The notes beneath the pieces are model-generated. The model worked only from the letters and a program-made list of their open reading frames with translations, was not told the DNA's origin and made no database searches. DNA of 11,774 nucleotides from Acidobacteriota bacterium. Lineage in GTDB: Bacteria; Acidobacteriota; Terriglobia; UBA7540. Both the position numbers and the translations under genes were made by a program. Below, in pieces: positions 5,981 through 11,774 of this stretch; the first letter of the stretch is position 1; each line of letters starts with the position of its first letter. Location of the stretch: the NCBI GenBank assembly GCA_021784615.1, contig JAJYHU010000347.1, positions 1 to 11,774 of the forward strand, written 5' to 3'.

Positions 5981-6527
5981 ATGGACGCGGAACAACTCAA
6001 GGCATTGCAAGCGCCTTTGAAGCAAAAGTACCGGGAAGAACCCGCAGCAGCACTGGTAACGCTGAAGGCACAGGCTCGGCGAGGGAGTCACCTGCAAAGT
6101 TGAGACGGGGAAAGCGCTGGCTGAAGCGGGTCTGCATCCTGCTACCGGTGGCGATGGGCTTTCCGCCTGTTCGAGAGACATGCTCCTGAAGGCGCTGGCG
6201 GCGTGCGCTGGAGTGACGCTGCGGGCGGTGGCAACGGCCACCGGAATCTCCCTTCGTGATGCAACCATTCGCGCCGAAGGCGATCTTGACTTCAGAGGAA
6301 CACTGGCTGTAACCAAAGATGTTCCCGTGGGTTTTAAGAGCATTCGCCTGAAGTTTGATTTGGAAAGCGACGCAAGTGAGGAACAACTGGCTTCGTTAAT
6401 AAGTCTGACCGAGCGCTATTGCGTCGTTTATCAGACGCTGGCTAAGCCACCGGAGATCTCTGTAACTTACGAAGCTGGGGTTCAAAGTCAGGGCTACAGC
6501 TTCGGACAACCAGAGCAGAAAGTCTGA
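5981..6527 (+). pseudogene. OsmC-family protein gene, interrupted by a frameshift
   Basis: The ATG at 5981 has AAGGAAG 6 bases upstream and reads MDAEQLKALQAPLKQKYREE and onward in frame 2, then hits TGA at 6101. From about 6072 the homologous reading continues in frame 3: EGVTCKVETGKALAEAG, HPATGGDGLSAC, MLLKALAACAGVTLRAVATA and LTERYCVVYQTL, ending at TGA 6525-6527. One extra base between about 6068 and 6081 explains it; restored, the protein would be about 181 residues, a normal OsmC/Ohr length. The likely peroxidatic pair is Cys encoded at 6204 and Cys at 6420; another Cys lies at 6168. OsmC/Ohr proteins reduce organic hydroperoxides using this pair. The reading after the break is well conserved, so the lesion is recent or a sequencing error. 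A separate protein from the ATG at 6180 would lack the first domain. Confidence 0.85.
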
Positions 6528-6722
6528 CATCGCTGATAATGCGGCCCTTGTACGCAAGCCATTACGCGCGGAATTCCCATTGATGTGAATGCATATCCCA
6601 CGCCGCCACTCAGCAAAATCAGCCCGTGGCGGTTGCCGTTGGTGAAAACGCCAGCCATCTTCCCGGTTACATTCCTGCCAAAATCACAGTAAACTTTCTT
6701 CCAGGAGGCTTGGTGATTACCG
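6528..6722. other. Intergenic region before holA
   Basis: 195 bp without a supported gene. AGGAGG at 6703-6708 serves holA. TAAACT at about 6691 could be a -10 but has no good -35. In Acidobacteriota and other phyla an lptE gene often precedes holA; I looked for it and see no trace. Confidence 0.35.
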
Positions 6723-7769
6723 ATGGGTCCTGCAGAATTTATCACGGCGCTGCGCAAGGGAAATCTTGACGCGGCGTATTTTTTTCGCGGTCCCGACCGC
6801 TTTCTCCACCAGGAATGCCGCGAAGCTGTGCGAGCTTCCGTTCCTGATGAATCGCGGTCGTGGTGCCTGACCGAGGTTGAATATGAGCCCGGGCTGCTGG
6901 AGCGCGAGTTGCAGGCTGCGCGGCAAATGCCCATGCTGGGCGGGCGCAGCTTCTTCCTGTTTTCCGATCCTGATGACTTCAAGCACGCGTGCGATGAGGA
7001 TACCGAAGCTCTTCGCCTATACATCGAGGGACCCGCGCCCTTTTCCACTCTCGTCTTTTCTGCCGCGGAACCTGACCGGCGCCGCCGGTTCACCCAGCTT
7101 CTCGAAAAGAAAATGACGATCGTTGACATGCGTCCGCTTTCCGTCAGGCAGGCGGCCGCTTGGGCCGGGGAATTCCTCCGCCGCGCGGGGGTGGAGCTTG
7201 ATGCGGAACTGGCGGAAGAAATCGCCGGAAAGTTCGAGACGGGCGGCGACTCAGGGCGGGGCCAAAGTTCAGAAGGCGTCAACTTGCTCTGGATGCGCAC
7301 CGAGCTTGAAAAGCTGCTGACCGCCGTCGAGGGCAAGAAGCGACTGGAACCGGCCGACCTTGCGCTGATGGCTTCCTTCCGGGAAGAGCATGAAATCGGC
7401 AAGATGCTGAGGGCGATTGCCGAGCGCCAATGCGCGAAGGCGATCGAGTTCTTGCGCCAGCTCGTGGCCGGCAAGGTGGCGGAAACGCTGCTGCTGTGGT
7501 CGATCGGCGATCTTTTCCGGCAGGCGTTGAAAACCACGGGACCGGCGGGCGGCTGGGGCGGCCGCTCAAACCCCTTCTCAACGTGGGAGATTGCGCCGCT
7601 CGCCCGCCGCCGCTATACCCGCGAGGAATTGATGCGCGCTCTCACGCTGGTTCACGAGGCAGACATCAGAATCAAATCCTCATGGAAGGATTCCGGGCTG
7701 CTGCTAGAGTTTTTGGTTTGGCGGATTACGATGGCGCTGGAAGAAATCCCCGAGCAGGTGTCATTTTAA
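6723..7769 (+). CDS. holA: DNA polymerase III delta subunit
   Basis: A 348-residue protein, close to the usual length of HolA (343 in E. coli). The N-terminus AAYFFRGPDRFLHQECREAV is the characteristic delta segment (loaded-clamp opener, without a working Walker A), followed by MPMLGGRSFFLFSD, the LSVRQAAAWAGEFLRRAG linker, and the C-terminal collar domain including EHEIGKMLRAIAERQCAKAIEF and DIRIKSSWKDSGLLLEFLVWRI. Delta opens the beta sliding clamp within the clamp-loader complex at the replication fork. The ATG at 6723 follows an in-frame TGA, so it is the first possible start; AGGAGG lies 14 bases upstream, a longer spacing than usual. It converges with rpsT, a common arrangement (holA beside rpsT), which supports the call. 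Confidence 0.92.
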   Translation: MGPAEFITALRKGNLDAAYFFRGPDRFLHQECREAVRASVPDESRSWCLTEVEYEPGLLERELQAARQMPMLGGRSFFLFSDPDDFKHACDEDTEALRLYIEGPAPFSTLVFSAAEPDRRRRFTQLLEKKMTIVDMRPLSVRQAAAWAGEFLRRAGVELDAELAEEIAGKFETGGDSGRGQSSEGVNLLWMRTELEKLLTAVEGKKRLEPADLALMASFREEHEIGKMLRAIAERQCAKAIEFLRQLVAGKVAETLLLWSIGDLFRQALKTTGPAGGWGGRSNPFSTWEIAPLARRRYTREELMRALTLVHEADIRIKSSWKDSGLLLEFLVWRITMALEEIPEQVSF

Positions 7770-7770
7770 G

Positions 7771-7794
7771 AAAAAGGCCACCGGATTGCCGGCC
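7771..7794 (-). terminator. Intrinsic terminator of rpsT
   Basis: On the minus strand GGCCGG, loop CAAT and CCGGTGGCC (7794-7776) form a stem with a small bulge, followed at once by TTTTT (7775-7771) and CTT. It lies 35 bases after the rpsT stop and abuts the holA stop codon (7767-7769); on the plus strand the same stem lacks a T-run, so it should act mainly on rpsT transcripts. Confidence 0.6.
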
Positions 7795-7828
7795 CTCACT
7801 CGGTTCAGGATGCCAGCATCCAGCCGCT

Positions 7829-8092
7829 TTAGGAGAGTGCGTTGAACCGCAGGCTCAGCCGTGACTTATAGCGCGCGGCCGTGTTGCGATGCAAGATGCC
7901 CTTCTGAATCATGCGATCCAGCATGGAAAGCGTCGGCTTGAAGAGCGTTTCCGCCTTTGCCTTGTCCTTGGCGTCGAGCGCCTGGCGAAGCTGGCGGATC
8001 TGATGCCGCAGCCGGGTGCGGTGCGCGCGGTTGCGCTCCGTTTCGGCGCGCGTCTGGGTAAGGCGCTTGAGAGCAGACTTATGATTTGCCAC
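7829..8092 (-). CDS. rpsT: 30S ribosomal protein S20
   Basis: An 87-residue, strongly basic, helical protein of the exact S20 length. The N-terminus MANHKSALKRLTQTRAETERNRAHR and the LDRMIQKGILHRNTAARYKSRL segment are diagnostic. S20 binds 16S rRNA at the base of the body of the small subunit. The start codon is GTG (8092-8090), with AAGGAG 6 bases before it. E. coli rpsT also uses a non-AUG start (UUG), which there takes part in translational autoregulation; the same could hold here. The gene is monocistronic: its own promoter lies at 8125-8153 and its terminator at 7771-7794. It diverges from hpt. Confidence 0.96.
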   Translation of the reverse strand: MANHKSALKRLTQTRAETERNRAHRTRLRHQIRQLRQALDAKDKAKAETLFKPTLSMLDRMIQKGILHRNTAARYKSRLSLRFNALS

Positions 8093-8124
8093 AAATTCTC
8101 CTTTGCAAATGCACTGAACCTAAT

Positions 8125-8153
8125 ACTGTAGCAAACGCCCGCCACGGCGTCAA
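8125..8153 (-). promoter_or_regulatory. rpsT promoter
   Basis: On the minus strand TTGACG (8153-8148), 17 bases, then TACAGT (8130-8125): 5 of 6 and 4 of 6 matches to the sigma-70 consensus at ideal spacing. Start of transcription near 8118 would give a leader of about 26 bases before the GTG at 8092. Confidence 0.7.
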
Positions 8154-8171
8154 CGACGGGGAACGCCAAAA

Positions 8172-8720
8172 ATGACCGAGCCGAACCAAGATCGTGCTGT
8201 GCAAATCCTGCTGCCGCGGGAGAAAATCGCCCAGCGCGTACGGGAACTTGGCGCCGAGATCGCCAGGGATTATCGCGGCCGCACCCCGCACCTGGTAGGC
8301 GTCCTAAAAGGAGCCTGGGTCTTCATGGCGGATTTAGTTCGCCAGCTCGACCTTGATGTTACAGTCGATTTCCTGGGCATTGCAAGCTACGGGGCGGGAA
8401 CGAATTCGTCAGGCGAGGTCAAAATCACCAAAGACCTTGACGTCAGCATCGAGGGACGCGACGTTTTGATTGTAGAAGACATTCTGGATACCGGCCACAC
8501 CTTCAAATTTCTCCAGGAAATCCTTTCCCTCCATCAGCCGCACAGCGTGAAGCTTGTTACGCTGTTGGACAAGACGTCCCGGCGCGTCTTGCCCGTCCAC
8601 GCCGATTATGTGGGGTTTCAAATCCCCGACGTCTTTGTCGTGGGCTATGGTCTCGACTTCAACCAGCAATACCGGCAGCTCCCGGACGTCCGTGTGATGA
8701 GATCGCAAGACTCCGTGTAA
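8172..8720 (+). CDS. hpt: Hypoxanthine phosphoribosyltransferase
   Basis: A 182-residue protein, close to E. coli Hpt (178). The PRPP-binding loop is VLIVEDILDTGHT (residues 98-110) with the acidic pair E102-D103 and D107 as likely catalytic base. The loop GVLKGAWVFMADL (43-55), the DFLGIASYG flexible-loop segment, K134 in LLDKTSRR and the PDVFVVGYGLDFNQQYR C-terminal motif complete the family pattern. It salvages hypoxanthine (and usually guanine) to nucleotides in the cytoplasm. The ATG at 8172 has GGGGAA 9 bases upstream. It diverges from rpsT across 79 bp and is followed by mutS on the same strand after 63-81 bp; mutS appears to have its own promoter, so tight co-expression need not apply. 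Confidence 0.94.
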   Translation: MTEPNQDRAVQILLPREKIAQRVRELGAEIARDYRGRTPHLVGVLKGAWVFMADLVRQLDLDVTVDFLGIASYGAGTNSSGEVKITKDLDVSIEGRDVLIVEDILDTGHTFKFLQEILSLHQPHSVKLVTLLDKTSRRVLPVHADYVGFQIPDVFVVGYGLDFNQQYRQLPDVRVMRSQDSV

Positions 8721-8750
8721 TCTCTGCAATTTCAGCGCTCAAAAACTCCG

Positions 8751-8781
8751 TTGCCCGCTTGGACCTTCAACACGGTATAAT
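8751..8781 (+). promoter_or_regulatory. Promoter close to the mutS start
   Basis: A perfect TATAAT lies at 8776-8781, with TTGCCC at 8751-8756 as a -35 at a long spacing of 19. Transcription would start near 8788, which is after the GTG at 8784 and only about 14 bases before the ATG at 8802. Confidence 0.5.
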
Positions 8782-8801
8782 ATGTGCCGCCGATCAATCC
8801 C

Positions 8802-11411
8802 ATGAGTGAATTTTCAACCCCTCTAATGCGCCAATACAGCGCCATTAAGGAGCGACACCCGAACGCGCTGCTGCTTTTCCGTCTGGGAGATTTCTATGAG
8901 CTCTTCTTTGAAGACGCTCTGGTGGCTTCCAAGGAACTCCAGATCACTCTGACTTCCCGCAACAAGGAAAAGGGAGTGGCGGTGCCGATGTGCGGCGTTC
9001 CCTATCACGCCGCCGAGGGCTACATCTCCAAGCTAATCCGCCGGGGTTACCGGGTGGCCATTTGCGACCAGGTCGAAGACGCGCGCCAGGCCAAAAAGCT
9101 GGTCAAGCGCGAAGTCACGCGGGTGGTCACGCCCGGGACGGCGACAGATGCCCAGCTTCTGGAGCCGCGGCACCACAACTATCTGGCGGCGGTGATTGAA
9201 ACGGATGGAACCATCGGGCTGGCCTTTGCGGACCTTTCAACCGGAGACTTTCGTCTGACGGAAACAGCTGGGGAAAGCAGGCGCGAGCGGCTCTTTGAGG
9301 AACTCGAGCGCATGCGCCCCAGCGAGTTGCTGCTTCCATCCCCCACGCACTCTCCTGGATTGTCTCCTAACGCCCAAACCACGATCACGGAAACTCACTT
9401 GGAAGAGTGGGTCTTCAGCAGGGATTATGGCGAACGGCTCCTCAAAGAACATTTCGGCGTGGTCTCGCTGGCCGGGTTCGGGCTCGAAGGCCGCGCCGGT
9501 GCAATCGGCGCGGCAGGCGCCATCCTTCACTACGTTCGGGAAACGCAAAGAGGCGGATTGTCCCATTTCAACGGAGTCCGTTTTTATCAGGAACACGACT
9601 CGCTGGTTCTGGACTCCGCAACTCTGCGGAACCTGGAATTGATCGAGCCCCTGGCGGGCGGCGATCGGGACGCCACTTTGCTCGCGGCGCTGGACCAATG
9701 TGTGACGACGCTGGGAGCCCGGAAGCTGAAAACCTGGCTCTTGCGCCCCTCGACCGATCGCAGCGAAATCGAGGGCCGCTTGGATGCCGTCGAAGAACTC
9801 TCCAACCATACGATCGCGCGCGAAGAAGTCCGCCGCGTTTTGACCGGCATCCAGGACTTGGAACGCATCCTTAGCCGGGTGCTTCTTGAATCCGCAAATG
9901 CCCGCGACCTGCTGGCGCTCAAAGCCTCGCTTGAGCAATTGCCGCTGGCTTATACCTACCTCGGCGGTTTTCACGCTTCCAGGCTTGGGGAGCTTCACGG
10001 CCGTCTGGACAAACTCGAAGATGTTCACGGCCTGCTGGAGCGGTCGATCCATCCCGACCCGCCGGCTCTGCTGACTGAGGGCAACCTGATTCGGGCGGGC
10101 TATCACGCCGAACTGGATTCCTTGCGGGAACTCAGCCTGAACAGCAAACAACTGATCGCGGCGATTGAAACGCGGGAGCGCGAGCGCACCGGCATCTCTT
10201 CGCTCAAGGTGCGCTTCAATAGTGTTTTTGGCTACTACATCGAGGTCACCAGGCCCAACCTGCCCCTGGTTCCCTCCGACTATGAGCGAAAGCAGACTCT
10301 GGTGAACGCCGAGCGCTTTATGACGCCGGAGTTGAAGGATCTCGAAGCCAAGATTCTGGACGCCGAGGAACGCAGCCAGAGCCTGGAGCGCCAGTTGTTC
10401 ACGGAGATCCGCAGGAGCGTGGGAGCGGAGGCCCGCCGCATCCGGCAGACCGCGGAAGTTCTGGCTGAACTTGACGTGCTCGCTTGCTTCGCGCATCTTG
10501 CCGCGGACCGCAATTACCACCGCCCGGAATTTTCCGACGACGGCGAACTGGCCATCTTCCAGGGACGCCATCCCGTGATTGAGCATCTTGCGCCCCGCGA
10601 GGACAGCGGCCAATTCATCCCCAACGACCTTTACCTGAATTCGACCTCCGACATCCTCCTGATCGTTACCGGTCCCAACATGGGCGGGAAATCCACCTAC
10701 TTGCGGCAGACGGCGCTGGTCGCCCTGATGGCGCAAATGGGCAGCTTTGTGCCCGCAGACCGCGCCAAGCTGCCCATTTTCGACCGCATTTTCACCCGCA
10801 TCGGCGCCTCTGACAATCTGGCGCGGGGGCGCTCCACATTCATGGTGGAGATGACGGAAACAGCAGCCATCCTGAACACCGCAACGCCGCGCAGCCTTAT
10901 CCTGCTGGATGAGATCGGCCGTGGAACGGCCACTTTTGACGGATTGGCGATCGCCTGGGCCGTCGTAGAGCATCTGATGACGCACACTCGCGCTCGGACG
11001 CTTTTCGCCACCCACTACCACGAACTAACGGAGTTGGAGGATCTCGTTCCCGGCGTTCGCAATTACCACGTTTCCGTGAAGGAATCGGGCTCGAACATCA
11101 TCTTTCTGAGAAAGGTTGAAGCCGGCAGCGCGGACAAGAGCTATGGAATTGAAGTCGCCCGCCTGGCCGGGCTCCCGGCAACGGTCGTCGAGCGCGCCCG
11201 CGAAGTCTTGAAGCGTCACGAACAGAGCGAACATACCGTGAGCGGGGGCTTGGCCGGAAAAAAGCGGGAGCCGAAAGATTTGCAGTTGACCATCTTTACC
11301 CCTTTAAACGCTGAGGTCGTTCAAGCCATCGGGAAGGTGGACCTTGATAACCTGAAGCCCCTGGAAGCCTTGAATCTGCTCGCCGAACTGAAAAGGCAAG
11401 TCCAGTCATGA
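8802..11411 (+). CDS. mutS: DNA mismatch repair protein MutS
   Basis: An 869-residue protein (E. coli MutS 853). The mismatch-binding motif is GDFYELF, with Phe31 and Glu33 the residues that stack on and contact the mispair. The connector, lever and clamp domains follow, with GARKLKTWLLRP and FGYYIEVTRPN typical. The ATPase domain has Walker A GPNMGGKST (624-632, Lys630) and Walker B LILLDEIGRGT (about 699-709), the dimer signature around DNLARGRSTFMVEMTET, and the ATHYHELTELE switch. The C-terminus ends LDNLKPLEALNLLAELK. It recognises mismatches and recruits MutL. The frame is also open from a GTG at 8784; the ATG at 8802 is preferred because the residues before it are not family-like and a TATAAT ends at 8781. 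No Shine-Dalgarno sequence is seen for either start. It is followed after 107 bp by anmK. Confidence 0.96.
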   Translation: MSEFSTPLMRQYSAIKERHPNALLLFRLGDFYELFFEDALVASKELQITLTSRNKEKGVAVPMCGVPYHAAEGYISKLIRRGYRVAICDQVEDARQAKKLVKREVTRVVTPGTATDAQLLEPRHHNYLAAVIETDGTIGLAFADLSTGDFRLTETAGESRRERLFEELERMRPSELLLPSPTHSPGLSPNAQTTITETHLEEWVFSRDYGERLLKEHFGVVSLAGFGLEGRAGAIGAAGAILHYVRETQRGGLSHFNGVRFYQEHDSLVLDSATLRNLELIEPLAGGDRDATLLAALDQCVTTLGARKLKTWLLRPSTDRSEIEGRLDAVEELSNHTIAREEVRRVLTGIQDLERILSRVLLESANARDLLALKASLEQLPLAYTYLGGFHASRLGELHGRLDKLEDVHGLLERSIHPDPPALLTEGNLIRAGYHAELDSLRELSLNSKQLIAAIETRERERTGISSLKVRFNSVFGYYIEVTRPNLPLVPSDYERKQTLVNAERFMTPELKDLEAKILDAEERSQSLERQLFTEIRRSVGAEARRIRQTAEVLAELDVLACFAHLAADRNYHRPEFSDDGELAIFQGRHPVIEHLAPREDSGQFIPNDLYLNSTSDILLIVTGPNMGGKSTYLRQTALVALMAQMGSFVPADRAKLPIFDRIFTRIGASDNLARGRSTFMVEMTETAAILNTATPRSLILLDEIGRGTATFDGLAIAWAVVEHLMTHTRARTLFATHYHELTELEDLVPGVRNYHVSVKESGSNIIFLRKVEAGSADKSYGIEVARLAGLPATVVERAREVLKRHEQSEHTVSGGLAGKKREPKDLQLTIFTPLNAEVVQAIGKVDLDNLKPLEALNLLAELKRQVQS

Positions 11412-11468
11412 GTCCCGGCTCGGCATCCCGATGGGACGGCCCCGGGTAATCCGGACAACCTGCCGGAT
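11412..11468 (+). repeat. Two stem-loops after mutS
   Basis: The first hairpin pairs GTCCC (11412-11416) with GGGAC (11433-11437) and, inside, TCGG with CCGA around CATC. The second pairs ATCCGG (11449-11454) with CCGGAT (11463-11468). They begin right behind the mutS stop codon but no T-run follows either, so a terminator is unproven; they may stabilise the mutS mRNA end or only slow read-through into anmK. Confidence 0.4.
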
Positions 11469-11518
11469 CGGCTTGAACGCCCGCCGCGCTTGATTCGTAA
11501 GCGATCTGGAGACCGGAA

Positions 11519-11774
11519 TTGTCTCGAAAACTTGCGCGCTCCCGCCTGGCAGTAGGTTTGATGTCCGGCACGTCTCTCGACGCCGTGGACGCGGCGCTTG
11601 TGCCCCTCGCGGGACCAGCGTCCGGGCCGGGCGTCCGTCTCATGGTTTTTGCTTCGGTTCGCTACCCGCCTGGTGTGCGGACTTTCTAGATCGAGAGGTC
11701 GGTAACGGCGGAGCTGGGAAAACAGAATAAGGCCTACCTGCCGGGGCAAGCCTCTAAGAACCTCTGAGCGCAAT
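11519..11774 (+). pseudogene. anmK: Anhydro-N-acetylmuramic acid kinase, N-terminal part, interrupted (runs off right edge)
   Basis: A TTG start at 11519 with GGAG 7 bases upstream reads into LAVGLMSGTSLDAVDAALV, the diagnostic N-terminal nucleotide-binding segment of AnmK, then PGVRLMVFASVRYPPGVRTF and an in-frame TAG at 11687-11689. After the stop the same frame still resembles the family (VTAELGKQN, compare the usual AELGRLN), then weakens and ends at TGA 11765-11767. A whole AnmK has about 370 residues; only about 80 codons lie in the window. AnmK phosphorylates anhydroMurNAc in peptidoglycan recycling. Either the gene is decaying or the contig end is of low quality; the sequence alone cannot decide. 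It is placed behind mutS and may be co-transcribed with it. Confidence 0.75.

Noticed and set aside
6180..6527. Independent 115-residue protein from the ATG at 6180
   Set aside because: It has no ribosome binding site and family sequence extends upstream of this ATG in the same frame, so it is the 3' part of the broken OsmC-type gene.
6528..6722. Possible lptE remnant before holA
   Set aside because: A roughly 60-codon open stretch exists but has no start and no resemblance to LptE that I can support.
6494..7537. 347-codon open frame on the minus strand opposite holA
   Set aside because: Ser/Arg-rich low-complexity translation and no ribosome binding site; it is opposite a clear HolA.
9237..11021. 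594-codon open frame on the minus strand opposite mutS
   Set aside because: High-GC codon use opens antisense frames; the plus strand encodes an intact MutS with all motifs.
1..11774. CRISPR arrays, insertion sequences, integrases, attachment sites
   Set aside because: No regularly spaced repeats, transposase or integrase motifs, or flanking direct repeats were seen on either strand.

Overview
The window is GC-rich, densely coding bacterial chromosome. The set of genes (a holA/rpsT convergent pair, a free-standing FabF-like ketosynthase with a methyltransferase, a Tat-targeted VOC protein, many single-gene stress units with strong AGGAGG sites) fits an Acidobacteriota-type soil or sediment bacterium, possibly a metagenome contig. 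That placement is inference from gene content; no rRNA or other decisive marker is present. I see no tRNA, rRNA, CRISPR array, insertion sequence or phage gene.

Left part (1-2557, all minus strand): a YceI-like secreted lipocalin-type protein, then a FabF-like beta-ketoacyl synthase with a complete Cys-His-Lys-His active site, then the first 106 residues of a class I SAM methyltransferase that runs off the left edge. The ketosynthase and methyltransferase are 13 bp apart and look like the start of a lipid or polyketide pathway whose remainder lies outside the window.

Middle part (2666-6527): a run of small, separately transcribed stress or detoxification genes. On the plus strand are a Tat-targeted VOC/glyoxalase-fold protein, a conserved small protein of unknown function, an NmrA-type NAD(P)-binding protein and an OsmC-type peroxidase-like gene that is broken by a one-base frameshift near 6070-6080. 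On the minus strand a two-gene sulfur-relay unit, tusA and a DsrE-like gene, is driven by a good extended -10 promoter, and the tusA ribosome binding site lies inside a small hairpin.

Right part (6723-11774): housekeeping genes. holA (DNA polymerase III delta) converges on rpsT (ribosomal protein S20) with an intrinsic terminator for rpsT directly behind holA. rpsT and hpt (hypoxanthine phosphoribosyltransferase) diverge from a 79-bp region with a clear rpsT promoter. mutS follows hpt; a perfect TATAAT lies just before its start and no Shine-Dalgarno sequence is visible. The right edge carries the N-terminus of anmK (anhydro-N-acetylmuramic acid kinase), interrupted by an in-frame TAG.

No clearly new multi-gene system is visible. 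The best leads are the truncated ketosynthase/methyltransferase/YceI cluster, the hairpin-embedded tusA start, the start architecture of mutS, and the two interrupted genes (OsmC-type and anmK).
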